From assembly GCA_037783415.1 (NCBI GenBank), contig JAZGTN010000027.1, positions 992,001 to 1,056,000 of the forward strand: a stretch of 64,000 nt of DNA, in the 5' to 3' direction. A model generated the notes under the pieces. That model searched no databases. It saw only the letters and a program-made list of their open reading frames with translations, and was not told where the DNA came from. The position numbers and the translations under genes were made by a program. This stretch comes from Leptasterias polaris. Taxonomy: Eukaryota; Echinodermata; Asteroidea; Forcipulatida; Asteriidae. Within the stretch, counting starts at the first letter, position 1, and each line of letters opens with the position of its first letter. Shown here in pieces: positions 12,288 through 24,400 of the stretch.

Positions 12288-13945
12288 CAGTCATTCGGGG
12301 TTCAACAAAATCCTACACTAACATGATGTTGGATTTTGATGGGTTGGGGTGGTTGATAACAAGAAGCCATGTAATGGAGCAGACACACTCTGTAATCATG
12401 GAGTAAATACTGATTACGATCTAACTAAAGCTTGTTAAATTCCGTTCCAATTCCAGAATTCTCTCTGTGAAGAGAAATCATTATTAATCCTTAAATTGTT
12501 CATTTACATGTACCATTCACTGTAACCAGTGAGGTATGTACTAATGGAAGTTTGGGCATTCAAGTCCTATGCCTTTGTTGTAGGCCTAAACCATCAATGC
12601 ATTAATACTAGTCTGGATGACTCACAAAGCACTTTCTCCCTCAGATTGGAAATAAAGATAGCGGCACATTTCTATAATATCAGCCACTACCCAATTAAAA
12701 TGTACCATGGAGACTGGTGGTGTACACCTCTTGCATGCATGTGGCAAAGCGTGCTAGTGATAAATCATTCATGACTACCCATCGAATATGCACTGGGAAA
12801 GAGAAACAGTACATCAAGATGGGACAAAGTCTGGCTCCACAATTTCCATAAGTAGAAGTCGCCCAACAAATCCTCTCCGAATCCGATGGGAATTTCAGAT
12901 GGTTCAAAAATATGCGGTTGAACTTGGTCCCAGACACAACTTGACTGTATGCGTCTTGGGTTGATCTGCCAGATGTGGCCAGATCCTCTACAAAAACTAC
13001 ATGTCACATTCACAGCTGTATCCTCTGAATCGTCAAACCTCCGGCAAACAGATTCACAGAATAATTCTCAAAATTTTGCCATAAGTGAATACACTTTTAG
13101 TTTTTACCCCATGATGTATTATGCAGAGCATTCTCAAATAAGATGTACAAAGAATGTCTCTTACAGAATCTGATGCATATCTAGACATTTCAAACAACGT
13201 TTGACATTCACATTTTCTATTTTTCAGATGTTTAAATGAGGTCTACGTCTCTACGACTTGCACAACTTAAACTTCTTTGAACAATATGAAGTAAGTGGTG
13301 TACACTTTTTGTATTTATCAGATCTATTCAATTATTAGGTGTTCAGCATCTTTCTGAAATTGTTCTGGTTTGCAACTCTTTGACTTCTTCTCACTGAACC
13401 TTCTCGGCATAGATTCCTATATTTTCCAATCTCACACAGACTTGGAACTTCTCATAAAATAGTTAGATGTTACCTTCTACATAACTTAATTAAAAACATG
13501 ATGACGTTGCCAAGTATCCAAATACAATAATTCAAAATTTAATAATTTTCGAAAAAAACCCAGAGAACATAGCTCCTGAACAACACAATTTTTTTTTTGT
13601 ATTTCTAAAAATATTTTAACAGGGTACAGCTTCCACAGTCAATATAACTGCTTTTCTATAGCTGATGACTATGAGTGTACACAATGACAATGTACTGATG
13701 AACACTGGCATATCACCTCAGGATTTGTTTTGTTAGAACTGTGGAAGAACTTGGACAACATTTTATAAATGTATCCACAGCTCAATATGTGTTGAAGCCA
13801 CGTGTATTTGTGTACTTGCTATTGCTGTGTATACAAATCAAGCTATATTATACGCCTTGTTAATGTTTGGTTCAATCCCCATTTAAGATTTCGACCATCT
13901 TGCTGTAGTAGTTTCTCAACCAGGGATAACGACCGATGCAGACAA

Positions 13946-14009
13946 TCTGAATGTCGCTGCAGACAGGTGGAGCAGAGAGTCTGAATGTCGCTGCAGACAG
14001 GTGGAGACA
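13946..14009. repeat. Tandem duplication, about 2 x 34 bp
   Basis: TCTGAATGTCGCTGCAGACA followed by GGTGGAG occurs at 13946 and again at 13980. The second unit diverges at its end. GC content is above the local average. Confidence 0.85.
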
Positions 14010-14260
14010 CAGAATGTGTGTGTTCACAAGCAATCAAGCAAGCCGCAGCAATCAATGCAATCGTGTTTATTGAGGAGTTAGTTTGTAATACTCTCCAAAT
14101 TTACCCTCAGAAATTCCATTCGAAGTTATTTGTTACACTTTTTTTATTGGTAAATAAAACACAAAACATTTGTTGGAATCCTTCATGCATGGCATGAAGG
14201 AGAAAGATGTACCAAAAAGCATTCCATGACTAGTAATGTGTTTAAAAATAATAATTAATA

Positions 14261-14315
14261 AACCACAAGGGAAACTGACTGGGTAAACTTTACCTAGTCG
14301 GTTTCCCTTGTGGTT
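14261..14315. repeat. 27-bp-arm hairpin with one-base loop
   Basis: Left arm 14261-14287 begins AACCACAAGGGAAACTGACT. Right arm 14289-14315 is its complement with two mismatches and ends CGGTTTCCCTTGTGGTT. It lies about 200 bp upstream of a tRNA-like SINE, and a similar TTTTCCTTGTGGTTTA segment follows the SINE copy at 30679. Confidence 0.85.
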
Positions 14316-14512
14316 GATTACTTGATATTTGAAATAAAAAAGTTGCATCCCCTTAATAGGGTGATCCAGGCTTAGCTGCTGCTTCCCAGGATGTATCGTA
14401 GACTTGGGTGTAACCCCTGGCAACACGGCAGTTAAAGGTTGCATGACTTCTGAATGGTACCCTTACCCCTCCCGAACAAAGCTATTGAAAAAATAGGGAG
14501 ACCATCAACAAA

Positions 14513-14606
14513 GGGCTAGATAGCTCAGTTGGGAGAGTGCAGGCACGTTAATCCATACATCATTTGGTTCAAATCCTGCTCTAGTCAATTTTCCCTTGTT
14601 CAACCC
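14513..14606 (+). mobile_element. tRNA-Asn-like SINE, copy 1
   Basis: The head starts GGGCTAGATAGCTCAGTTGG with an A box in the D arm, has GTTAATCC at the anticodon position (GTT, Asn-like), and a B box GGTTCAAATCC. The tail is TTTTCCCTTGTTCAACCC. The anticodon and acceptor stems pair poorly and several relatives share the tail, so this is a SINE and not a working tRNA. Confidence 0.75.
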
Positions 14607-16144
14607 CCCAAAAAAATTTAAATGCACAAAACACAAATTACATTCTGCCATAAAAAAACAAATCAAACTAAGTGAAAGGAATTTTAACTGTTTGAGAAAC
14701 TTGCGGTCCATTTTGTGGCATAAAAAGAAAGTCACAGTCTGCCATCGGCTGCAGTCAATCCAATGAATGTAAGGGACCCCTCTTCCACACCTAAAGAAGG
14801 ATTTAAGAAAATCTCTGGGTCCTTGATCTATGAACCCAACACTTCCTCGCCTCCACCAGGAGGAGTTCCCAACTTTCCATTCAAAGACGGCATTGAGGGG
14901 TGTCAAACTCACAAGAGAAAAAGCCTTGTATGTGTTAGATTGAGTCTACTAAGACCAATTTGTTGAGCTCGACTGGTGCTATGATCTCTATCCTGACAAA
15001 AACCCTGTCTGCTATGGACCAGCGAGCAGAGTATCCATGGTTGAAAATCCCACCACAATCACATGGTGTAAATGGACCGGAAAAGGTGAGGACAATGTAG
15101 GGATTTGTGAGGGAGAGTTTGGAGCCTGGACTACATGTAGTTCTGTAGCTCAGTTAGCACCATTGAAGGTCTGTAGGCTCTGCAAAATAACATTGTTCAC
15201 CTTAAATTGCTGTGTTGGTTTCTCTATTTCTGTATTAAACCAACCCCATAAAAGTTGCATGGCCCGATTCTCGCCAAAAGAATTATTTGTTTTTCTCTGA
15301 ATGAACTTTTGGCATATGATGCCGTTTTCAAACGAAAAACATACAAAAACTGTCCTGATATACCTTGGACAATGCACAAAATACACATTTATAACATGCA
15401 AAATTGTTATACATGTACACAACTAATGGACGTGAGACAATATCGGGATGCCGAAAATGATAGCTTTTGAGTTTTTAATTAACTGCCACTTTTCATTGGC
15501 GATTTGTTTTTTTCATGCAATACCTGAAATAAAAGCTTTTAACTTTATTGAATCTGACCTACAAAAATAGCTATTTAAAATTGTTTGGGTCAAATCGGCC
15601 AAAAGTTGGATCTAGCATTTTTAAAGTCAATTTAAAAACTTTGACTAAACTTTGAAAGCATCGGTTAACAAGTACCCTGGTTGTACTATCAGGAGTAAAC
15701 AGGAAAAAGAAGAAGTTTGAATTGACTTCATTGCGCTGTTGTGATGGCTTGGCTCACCTTCTGGAGATCCAGTTAGGATTCTGTACTGACATCAATTTTG
15801 ATTGAGAATGTCAACATGTCTGGCGGAGTAACTTCCTGGGATGTGTGGTTCATTGTACCATTCCTATCTCTCATCTAACAAAGGCTTTGTGTACTTTCAG
15901 TGGAACATCATTTTATAGTTTTATAGCATTAATACGGCAGAACATTTTCTTGCAGAATTTTCTTACATCTGGTTTTGGGAATGCTTCAGTCCTGATGAAC
16001 AGGGGGGGTGTAATGGTGTAAGTAAGGTACTTTGAGACAAAGTTCAAAAGCCCCTAATCAATGCCTAAAGAAGAACTCAGCACCAAAACTCAGTGGTTAA
16101 GGTTAAAAGCAAAAAAAACAAAAACAGAGACAAATCCAAAGCTG
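14607..16144. other. No gene seen
   Basis: No recognisable exon or repeat. Open frames on either strand lack protein-like features. Confidence 0.4.
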
Positions 16145-16230
16145 GCTTTGGGCAGGTTTCTAACCCACAGCCCGATTGCAACACGATTGCATTCCACGGC
16201 AGATGAGTTGAGCATTTGACCACCGCCACA
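16145..16230 (-). mobile_element. Possible tRNA-derived SINE relic
   Basis: On the minus strand the order is GTGGCGGTGGTCAAATGCTC (A-box-like) and then GGGCTGTGGGTTAGAAACC (B-box-like) at tRNA spacing. The A box is degenerate, no second copy was found in the window, and the call is tentative. Confidence 0.35.
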
Positions 16231-16846
16231 AGCTTGCTTTGATGACAAGAGTTTACCTACAGTCCTACTTGTCCAGCAGCTGTCAAATTAATTAAATGTT
16301 TCAGATAACAAAAGTAGCCTTTCCTGATAAAACACAGGATTTGGAATCATGTCGGCCTGTAAATTAACACCGCCATGGGATGTGCGCAGTGCAACACATC
16401 ACGTTTTCAGCAAACTTTTGTCGTCCGTCATCCCGGTAATCTTTCTGAACTAACTTGAAAATAAGAAAAATTCGCGATGATGATAACATCCGGGATTTTT
16501 GATTACGAGGCCGATAAGGTTCTGCTTTGCAGCCAGAGTAGGAGTCTCTACATCAGTCTATCAATACATCCAATCTGTGGGACTTGTTTAAACTTGATGC
16601 AGACTGTCTACAGTGTGGAGGAAGGGATGTTGCATTTCCACTGGAACAGATGACATCTCAACACTGTGTGTTCAATATTACCTACACTGTTGACGGACAG
16701 ACACCTCTGGGGTGCTTGAGGGATGGCTTTTTTTCTTCCAGGGAGTGAGTTATTTCACTTCTAGGTGCCAGCGTAGACAATCTGGCCACCTATGGATACG
16801 GTTATAATTTTAGAATGTAAATGTGCTAAGATATTAATGTTTGGTA

Positions 16847-17307
16847 GTCCTTTTCACACTACCGAGCCAATTCTAAGGAAACCAAACCCCAGGAAATTCC
16901 TGGAGTATTATCAACCCCACTGTCCTCTCATGCTTGTTTTACACATGATAATTTTTTTTCAGGGGGAACATGAACACTCAGTATGCTAACCCCAGGGGTC
17001 ATCTGGCTTAACGCTACTCCCAAAGCAGGGGAAGCTATATAGGGCCTACACCCCTTTCATAACACACAATGCTGCTGGTTCGCTGAGGTCACACGCACAT
17101 TTTTACGTACGTTTTTATGCACCAAGAACAACTCTCGACCATTAATCTGCCTCCGTTTGCCTCAGTGAGGGGACTGTTTGAGAGTGTGATGCCATTTGCA
17201 AGGAGTCTATTTCCACGGAGTTTGCAAGGGTGGGCGATTCAAGTGTGAAAATATAAAATAAATGATCCCAGGAATTTCTCTGGAAATTTGCTTCGTGTGA
17301 AAGGGGC
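16847..17307. mobile_element. CTTTTCACAC-ended MITE with 7-bp target duplication
   Basis: A 461-bp element starting GTCCTTTTCACACTACC and ending CGTGTGAAAGGGGC, with an exact 7-bp direct repeat TTTGGTA on each side (16840-16846 and 17308-17314). Subterminal CCAGGAAATTCCTGGAG and CCAGGAATTTCTCTGG also face each other. No coding capacity. Confidence 0.75.
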
Positions 17308-18239
17308 TTTGGTAATTTTTTTGAACATAATACTTAATAGTGTTTCAACTTCAAAACTGATCAATCACAACACGCCCTGTGTAAACCATGTGATTGTACA
17401 TGCATCATGCCACAAGGTAGGAATACAGACCAACTGTAAATCATGGCTGACAATTCACAAAGGTCTCGATCCAATCACATTTTCAAACCCAAACATTTAC
17501 ATCAGTGTTCATGACTGTGTGAAATAACTTTTCCATGTTGTAATGTCTGGCAGGATGTCAGACCTGTCGGGACCACTGCTGTGCCTACAAAAAAAACTTG
17601 TAATGGAGCTCTGAAATTGCCCAAAGGAATGCACCAAAATGGAATGGTGAAGGAGTGTTCTTTATGAGTGGGGGACAGACAGACCCTTTTTATACACTAC
17701 CTCCATTCTGTAGGCACTATTAAAAAATACATGATGCACAATAATCACTCCAAAGATTACAGTTTCACTTTCCAAAGAACATCAGGCTTTTTTCCTTTAA
17801 GGCTATGCACAACATTGCTAAGATTAGGTAAGATTGAACAAATAAATGTTCACAGATTTTTAATTTACATGGTATAAAGATGGTCACGGTGGGAAAACTT
17901 CCCTTAAAATAGTTTTACCTGAAATGCCACAGGTTCAGTGGCGGCACCAGACCTGTTAATCTGGGGGGAAAGAGGGGGGGGCAAACTTAAATTTAGGGGG
18001 GGGCAAGCTTAAATTTAGGGGGGAAAACAAAAATCTATAATGTAAATTTGTACTGCAGAAAAGCCATGGGTATGCTTTATACCAATCAGTGTTCAATTTT
18101 CGTCCATGTGTCTTTGGAAAGCGGATAGGCTGATTAACACCAAGATGAACTGGTCCATTATCTGGTGATTGGGATATGTCAGAAGGGCCACAGACCTACT
18201 TCTATTTGGTGTCCCGGTACCACTCACACTACTGCTGGG

Positions 18240-18488
18240 TCATAAGGATTGCTCTTCAACGGTAGCTGGTTCGCCCAATAAACATACTGATGTTGTGTCA
18301 TGTTGTTGATCATCGGCACTCGAATCCTCAAATTGATCATCTGGGACATTTACGTCAATATTAACTTCAATCCTGGGGTGTTTGTGTTTGGGTTCAGGAT
18401 TCTCATCGCTAAATTCAGAATCAGATCTGTGCCTATCATCATGGAATGGAGGTTGTTTGGATTTCTTGCAAAACTTTCTAATATCCAT
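18240..18488 (-). pseudogene. hAT transposase N-terminal remnant
   Basis: Eighty-two codons beginning MDIRKFCKKSKQ and rich in D, E and S (SDSEFSDENPEPKHKHPR). An MDIR-F-K-K start followed by an acidic linker resembles the N-terminus of hAT/ZMYM-type transposase proteins as I know them. The frame closes at TGA before any BED finger, RNase H-like core or hAT dimerisation region, so it is a non-functional remnant. An in-frame upstream ATG adds 12 codons, but the MDIR start fits the family better. Confidence 0.55.
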
Positions 18489-18564
18489 TTTAACTAACTG
18501 TTTTACCAACGTGTTTAAGCGCAATAACTAGCAGTAGGCATAAGGCCAAGTAAAAAAAAAAAAA

Positions 18565-18881
18565 AGTTGATCGTCCCCGCCCGCATCCTTTTTTGAGGCC
18601 GCATCCTTTTTTTATATTTTTATTTTTTATTTTTTTCCTAAAAAAATAAAATATTTTTTTAATTATTTTTAATCCACCCTTGACATACATATTTTAATTT
18701 TTGATGTAAACTTACCTCATGCAACAAATAGATATAAAGAAAGTTTGCGGTGATTTCAAACTGAAGAATTGGTGGCCTGTTTGAATTGAAATACTTGGCG
18801 GCCATCTTGGAAAAAAATAAATAAATAAAAAATAAAAAGGCCCTCATCCTCCTCTTTTTGGAAAAATCAGGACGACCAACT
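18565..18881. mobile_element. Possible short element nested in the hAT element
   Basis: AGTTGATCGTCC at the left faces GGACGACCAACT at the right, a 12-bp inverted pair with one mismatch enclosing an A/T-rich body with repeated GCATCCTTTTTT. A target duplication could not be read because of the A-run on the left. Confidence 0.35.
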
Positions 18882-19625
18882 GGTATTTTTTAAAATTTGG
18901 CCTAATACAGCACTCCTCAATCCACGCAAACATCTAGTTTATGTCGTGTGTACTATATAATTTAAGCCTACAATTCATTCCAGAAATAAGATTTTGAACT
19001 GTGTGAATTTGACGTGTTGTGCGAACTGCGTGTACAATGGCTGCTTGCGGTTTTGGGCAGACAATACATTTCTATTTATAGCAAGTTTCCAAGCTTGTAC
19101 AGATAAATAAATCCACATTTTATTAACATTGCCAGAGATGGAAAGTGTATTGGGCTTTTTTGATGGTGTCAGCTAATTATGATGGATGAAATTGAGTTTA
19201 TTATTTACAGCGCAAACAACATTGTAACAAATTGGGTGCAATGGTTTGGGATTAAACTCAATTTCCGCCATGGGGGGGGGGGGGCAAACTGGGGGGGGGG
19301 GAAATTAACTGGGGGGGGGGCATTTTTCCCCCTTGCCCCCCCCTGTAGCGCCACCACTGCACAGGTTTTGAGTAAAGAGTAAAACAATTAGTTTTTGATC
19401 TAACAAGTCCAAAACCTGATGTTTATAATGAGTGAAAACATAAAATGGGGTCTTTCACTATTTTAACATAAACTGCATTATAAACATTCCCGACTATTAA
19501 ATGTTTATAGGCAAATTACAAACATTCGTTACTATTATGACAATTGAGCTTAAACTTTCACAGGTTTTGTTATTTCATGTAAAGTGTGAATACTGGTCTT
19601 TGACAATCCCTTATTATATAATTCT

Positions 19626-21295
19626 TCACTCTTTTTCACTTGTCACCTTGTCACTCATCATTGTGATAATTCAGTACTTTTGTAGTTCTCAAACAAAAAA
19701 CACCCCATATTAACACATAGCGAGGATTCTTGTTTTTTCTGAATATTGTCAAACTTTATTACCAAAGATTATGGAGATATTATAAATGTCCTATGGAATA
19801 AGTTAAATTTAATTGATTATACAGACTACAGTGCTCTGAAATCACATTAGTGAGTTATGGGGAGGGTTGCTACAACTGAGTTGTTACTAATCAGCAATTT
19901 TAAATTTTGGCAAGACGATTTTCATTTGGCAAGACGATTTCCACAAATGCAAATCTGAACATGTGATTTACCGATGCCTACTTGATCAATCCAGTACCAA
20001 TATTCTCAACTATGCACAGATCCACAAAAACGCAAATACCAACAAAAGAAAACACTTGCAGAGTGATTTCTTGTTCTAAAAAGGCTGAGGTTAAAATGAA
20101 GCCCCTTCAGGGACTAGTGGCCTTTGAATTCTTGAGTGAAGGGATTTAGGAGGGTATTGTAACCAGTTTGAAGGTATAAACATCAAGGAGCATGTTCGGA
20201 TGATTGATAGTTTTTAGCTTTGAACTGTGAAACGGTGACCCCTTCAGTGCCCCATGATCACACAAAGGTTAATAACAGTGCAGACTGGAATAGCAGATCA
20301 ATAGGTTTTTAAGCCACAGTGGTGTAGAACACTTAACATCATAACATTTTTAATATTTTGAGGGACCGATAACTATTCCCTTATCAAGGTAAGCTGTCTC
20401 AAAAAAAATCCCCCTTTCGCTTTACCAACAAACTTTTTTTTTCAGTAAGGGAACCCCTTAATTTTAAATCCCAGCTGATGAGGACATTGCCCAAGTACAA
20501 TTGAACAAAAAGCACCCTGGCCATTATTCAGCGGGTATGTACCCTACTGTATGTCGAATTAGTAATGTTTGAAGGTCTGGTTTGAACACTTGAAATAACT
20601 CCATACACTGATCTTTGCCCAAATGTTTATCAAGTTTCCTATTGGCCTTTGACCCTCCAATCTGCAAAGGTCATCATTTAATGTCAGAATATGGTTAGTA
20701 AATGATCAGTGCTGTCAACAACAATTGTTTGAAACCCTTAACTGCGAATGATACTGTGGTTTCATGTTGAAGACAGAGTGTAGGAATGGTAATTATCAGA
20801 TATAAAAAAATCAACTACATAAATCATATTGCATTCCCAAAAGCTCACTGGTTATTAAGTCCATACCAGGCACAACCCTCAAGAGAAACAGTCTTGTCCG
20901 AAATGCTGTCAAACAAGTCTAAAAACAAGTATTGCAAGACCCTAATAATCACTGTGGCTTATTTCGATTGCCACACTAAACAAAACGTTACCACTGAATT
21001 TGATAACTTTTTCACAGGAACTCGATTAGATGGGTGTTGATGGAAATTAATTTATCCTTCCAAACCATTTGATGTTATTACCTATAGGCTCTACACATGC
21101 CTTTAAAGATAGTATTATCACTATTAGTAAACACACTGTACATGAATGTGTCGCATGAAAAGCACCAAAACTTCAATTCTGGAGTCTCAGCGATATAATT
21201 ACTTTGGGAGTTTGATTTTAAACGTAAAAGGGTCTAATACTCTGAGCAAAGAAGAAAGTTCCTCAACATCATGTATTGATCACACACGATCTCAC
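19626..21295. other. No gene seen
   Basis: No exon or recognised repeat. A block around 20080-20300 is less AT-rich and might be conserved non-coding DNA, which the sequence alone cannot show. Confidence 0.35.
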
Positions 21296-21424
21296 CAGGT
21301 CTGGAATTGCGTCTTTGAGAGGGGAAGGCAATTTTCATATTGCAAAGGGCCATCTATGGGAAACTTCTGAAGGGGCACCAAGGCCAAGACAAGGGCAAAA
21401 GAGGCCATGGTAATTCCAGGCCTG
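21296..21424. mobile_element. Hairpin element family A, shortened
   Basis: CAGGTCTGGAATTGCGTCTT at the left and GGTAATTCCAGGCCTG at the right, with the internal order GAGAGGGGAAGGCAATTTTC, CTATGGGAAACTTC, AAGGCCAAGAC. About 40 bp shorter than other copies. Confidence 0.65.
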
Positions 21425-24400
21425 CACACACATCAAACTTGTCTTAATAACTCAAATCTTGTGCATTCTGTGTACACATTGAAAGGGAACAACCTCCAAA
21501 ACAACCCCACGACTATGATGCAGAGTAAGTCTCATTCAGTTATAAATTACATGTACCTATTTCAAAGCATTTGCTCAACAGTTTTGTATACTCTTTCAAA
21601 GCGTTCATGGGATGACATTACGAAATTTGCTCAATACTAACAAAGAAAATAAGTCAAATTATTGCAAAGCTGCCTACAAGTACTACTGCCGGTCAATTTA
21701 TTAATACAAAAATAATTGACGCCTGCCTATAGCCACAGAGCGAACTGTACACAATCATGAATAATTGGAAAATAAAAATGTAACAAATAACAGTGTTCCC
21801 TTTTTAAAAATTAATAAGGACAATGAATCCATTCAAAGAGTCTCAAAGGGGCCCCAAAAATATGTATACAACGACCACTTTGCCATTAACAAAATGTGTT
21901 CCATTTAAACAGTGTGGCGTTGTTTCTTCTGCTGTCCATCACTCCGGGCAAAATTATCTAAATTATCTCTGGAATAATTCAGAGAATTTTATAAATCTCT
22001 GCCGGAGGATATTATTTGTTCTCAACAATGCAAGTGAGGTAACAAAGTACTATGTATTACAGTTGTACAATCCTTGCTCTATGGTTGTATCCAGTCTGTA
22101 AAAATTACACTGTTTATTTGAATAGAACTTGAATATTTTAGAACATATATTTGTACTGTACTGTAGCAGGACACTAATTCTACATCGCACAAATTGAGGC
22201 CATTTGTTTTTTAGTTGTGCCAGCAAACTCGGGACCGGATAAGCTTGGTGGTCTTGTGTTTCTCAATTGAATAACACCTCACTGTGTAAAATGTTAAATT
22301 AAACAAAATGATATTCAAAAGTTAACGTTGAGTCTAGTAAAAATCGTTCAATTCTATTGAGTTACCCGTAAAACAGTGCTTGTTCATATAAAAACAGTTT
22401 TCATGTTAAAAATTTGTAAAAAATTCCTTGTCATTTCATGATTCAGGTCTCTGTACAAATATAGAGCTACAAGCCCTATGGTATTGTGGGACTTTACCCC
22501 AAATCCAAGCCCCATGTAGTGTAGGTCAATTTGAGGTTTAAAAATATGATTTTGGAAATCATAACAAGTCAAGGTTCTTTAATTTTACTGATTTTACACA
22601 GAGACATACCCAATGATTTTTGCTACAACAGAGCTTGTATTTTGTGACTTTCCCATTATATTTTGAACTAAATGGTGTAAAATGTTGTTTTATTTGATAC
22701 TCTTTCACAGTGCAACTTGAAATATAACGGAAAAACAAATAGGTCTGTACATTCCAACCAGGAATTTTTGTGCCAGTCAAAAAGTAGAGATCAATGCTAT
22801 TATGATTGAATATATTCAGGAATTAACCGAAAATTCTTTGTAGAAAAATGTACAGACCATATATTTGAAATGTGACATCATCCAATGTTTTTGGATGTTG
22901 ACATTACAAAATAGAATGGATCAAAACAAAATTTCTTTGAGCCACTCTCTACACAGTTGATATATTGTGTTTCTGCTGGTTCACAGCATCATGGATATCT
23001 CTTGTCACTGTGGATAATTGAGTTGATAAAGACCTGTCATATCACTCTATGAGGCCACCATACCAACATCTATTCACTCTAGCCTATATGATTCAGAATT
23101 AAAGCCGTCTTGATAAATCACAATACTAGAAGTTATCACCGACATAGTGTGTAAAATGTTTGTAAAGTAAGCTGTTCGATTTGTAAAAAGTCTGTATTCT
23201 GTTTTGTATTTTCTTTTAAAATTTGCCCTACAAGGGTGTATGTTTGTATTGTACTGTGTGTGTTTTCTTGCTGTTTGATTGTTGTTGTTTGTCTTTACAT
23301 GGAGGGGGGGTTCAATGCCACCTCATCCAAGTGCACAAATCTAGTTTTATGGTTTCCATTCCCAAAGTGACCTGGTATGTCCATGGTCCAGGACTCAAGG
23401 GCTTGAACACGGTTCTGAGGTGAATGTAACTGGTCCTCACACTGGTCACTAAGGTCCAGAATTAATCCGACAGACAAGGTTATACAGTATTATCCTCACA
23501 GACACAAAGGAAGGATTTGCTAATCCTGATCCCTCTTATAGAGGTCTGTAGTTCTGGTTGGAGGATCTGGAGTTCCTCCTTGAGAGTGAATCCAGATTAA
23601 CTGTTTAATTCTCATCATGGTCCATCCACAAATTCTCACAATTCTAGCATTACAGTACAAAAAGTTCAAAGAAGTTTTCTATTTCTTATCGTACAACTAC
23701 CAATGAAGTAAAAGGCTCGAGTAAAATCTCCACTGCAAAAGGCCTTTTCACACAAGAAAATTTTTAACTCTAGACTTTCACTAAAATCACATCTTTAATA
23801 AAAATATCACATTCCAGTCATATGAAATCTATCATTGTTAAATAATAACAAAGGACCTTTGTTATGTAGTATTATTTTATCAATGGACCTGAGGTGCAGT
23901 ATTACGTCTTCAAGTTGATCTTTTTTTAATACTTTCGACAGAGAGTGCGGCGGAGGAGATCGCGCATGAAATATAGCGCCCCCCCCCCCCCCCAGTTTGT
24001 TTAAAAGTAGAAAAACAAAATTTATGAAAATTATATCACAAAGTTGTGATATATTTTTCACAAATTTTGTCAAGAAGACTGCAATATCTTCACATTGGTT
24101 TTGTGATAGACCAGTTCCAGCCAATTCGTTACAAGGAAAGTGTCTAGTGCGAAATATGGATCAAACTTGACAATTAACACCAGAGGACCAGACAAAATTC
24201 ACTCCAAATGGTCCGACTGGCTAGTTCAGTGTTGAAAAGCATCCCCTATTTCATTTGAAATATGGATCAGTGAAAAGATGATGGACTAGTGAAATGACAA
24301 GCTAACTTTTCCTGCTGGCCAGTCACGTAAAAAGTTCAGGGTACTAAACCCTGGTTGGCCTACATGTATATCAGGAGTGAGAGTCAGTTCTGACAAAAAA

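Larger units (their letters stand above)
17936..19359 (-). mobile_element. Non-autonomous hAT transposon
   Basis: A 1424-bp element with ends CAGTGGCGGCACCAG and, in complement, CAGTGGTGGCGCTAC, flanked by an exact 8-bp duplication CACAGGTT at 17928-17935 and 19360-19367. An 8-bp duplication and CAGTGGCG-type ends are typical of hAT. It retains the start of a transposase-like frame on the minus strand (18240-18488) and long G/C runs just inside both ends. Another short element may be nested at 18565-18881. The catalytic region is missing. Confidence 0.85.
17840..19625. repeat. Family C-like repeat interrupted by the hAT element
   Basis: The left part (AAATGTTCACAGATTTT, GGTATAAAGATGGTCACGG) ends at 17935. 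The right part (GAGTAAAACAATTAG, TTGAGCTTAAACTTTCACAG, CTGGTCTTTGACAAT) resumes at 19368. The uninterrupted relative lies at 29855-30160, which shows the pre-insertion arrangement. Confidence 0.65.

Noticed and set aside
14513..14590. Functional tRNA-Asn gene
   Set aside because: Acceptor and anticodon stems pair poorly, and relatives share a non-tRNA tail, so it is a SINE.
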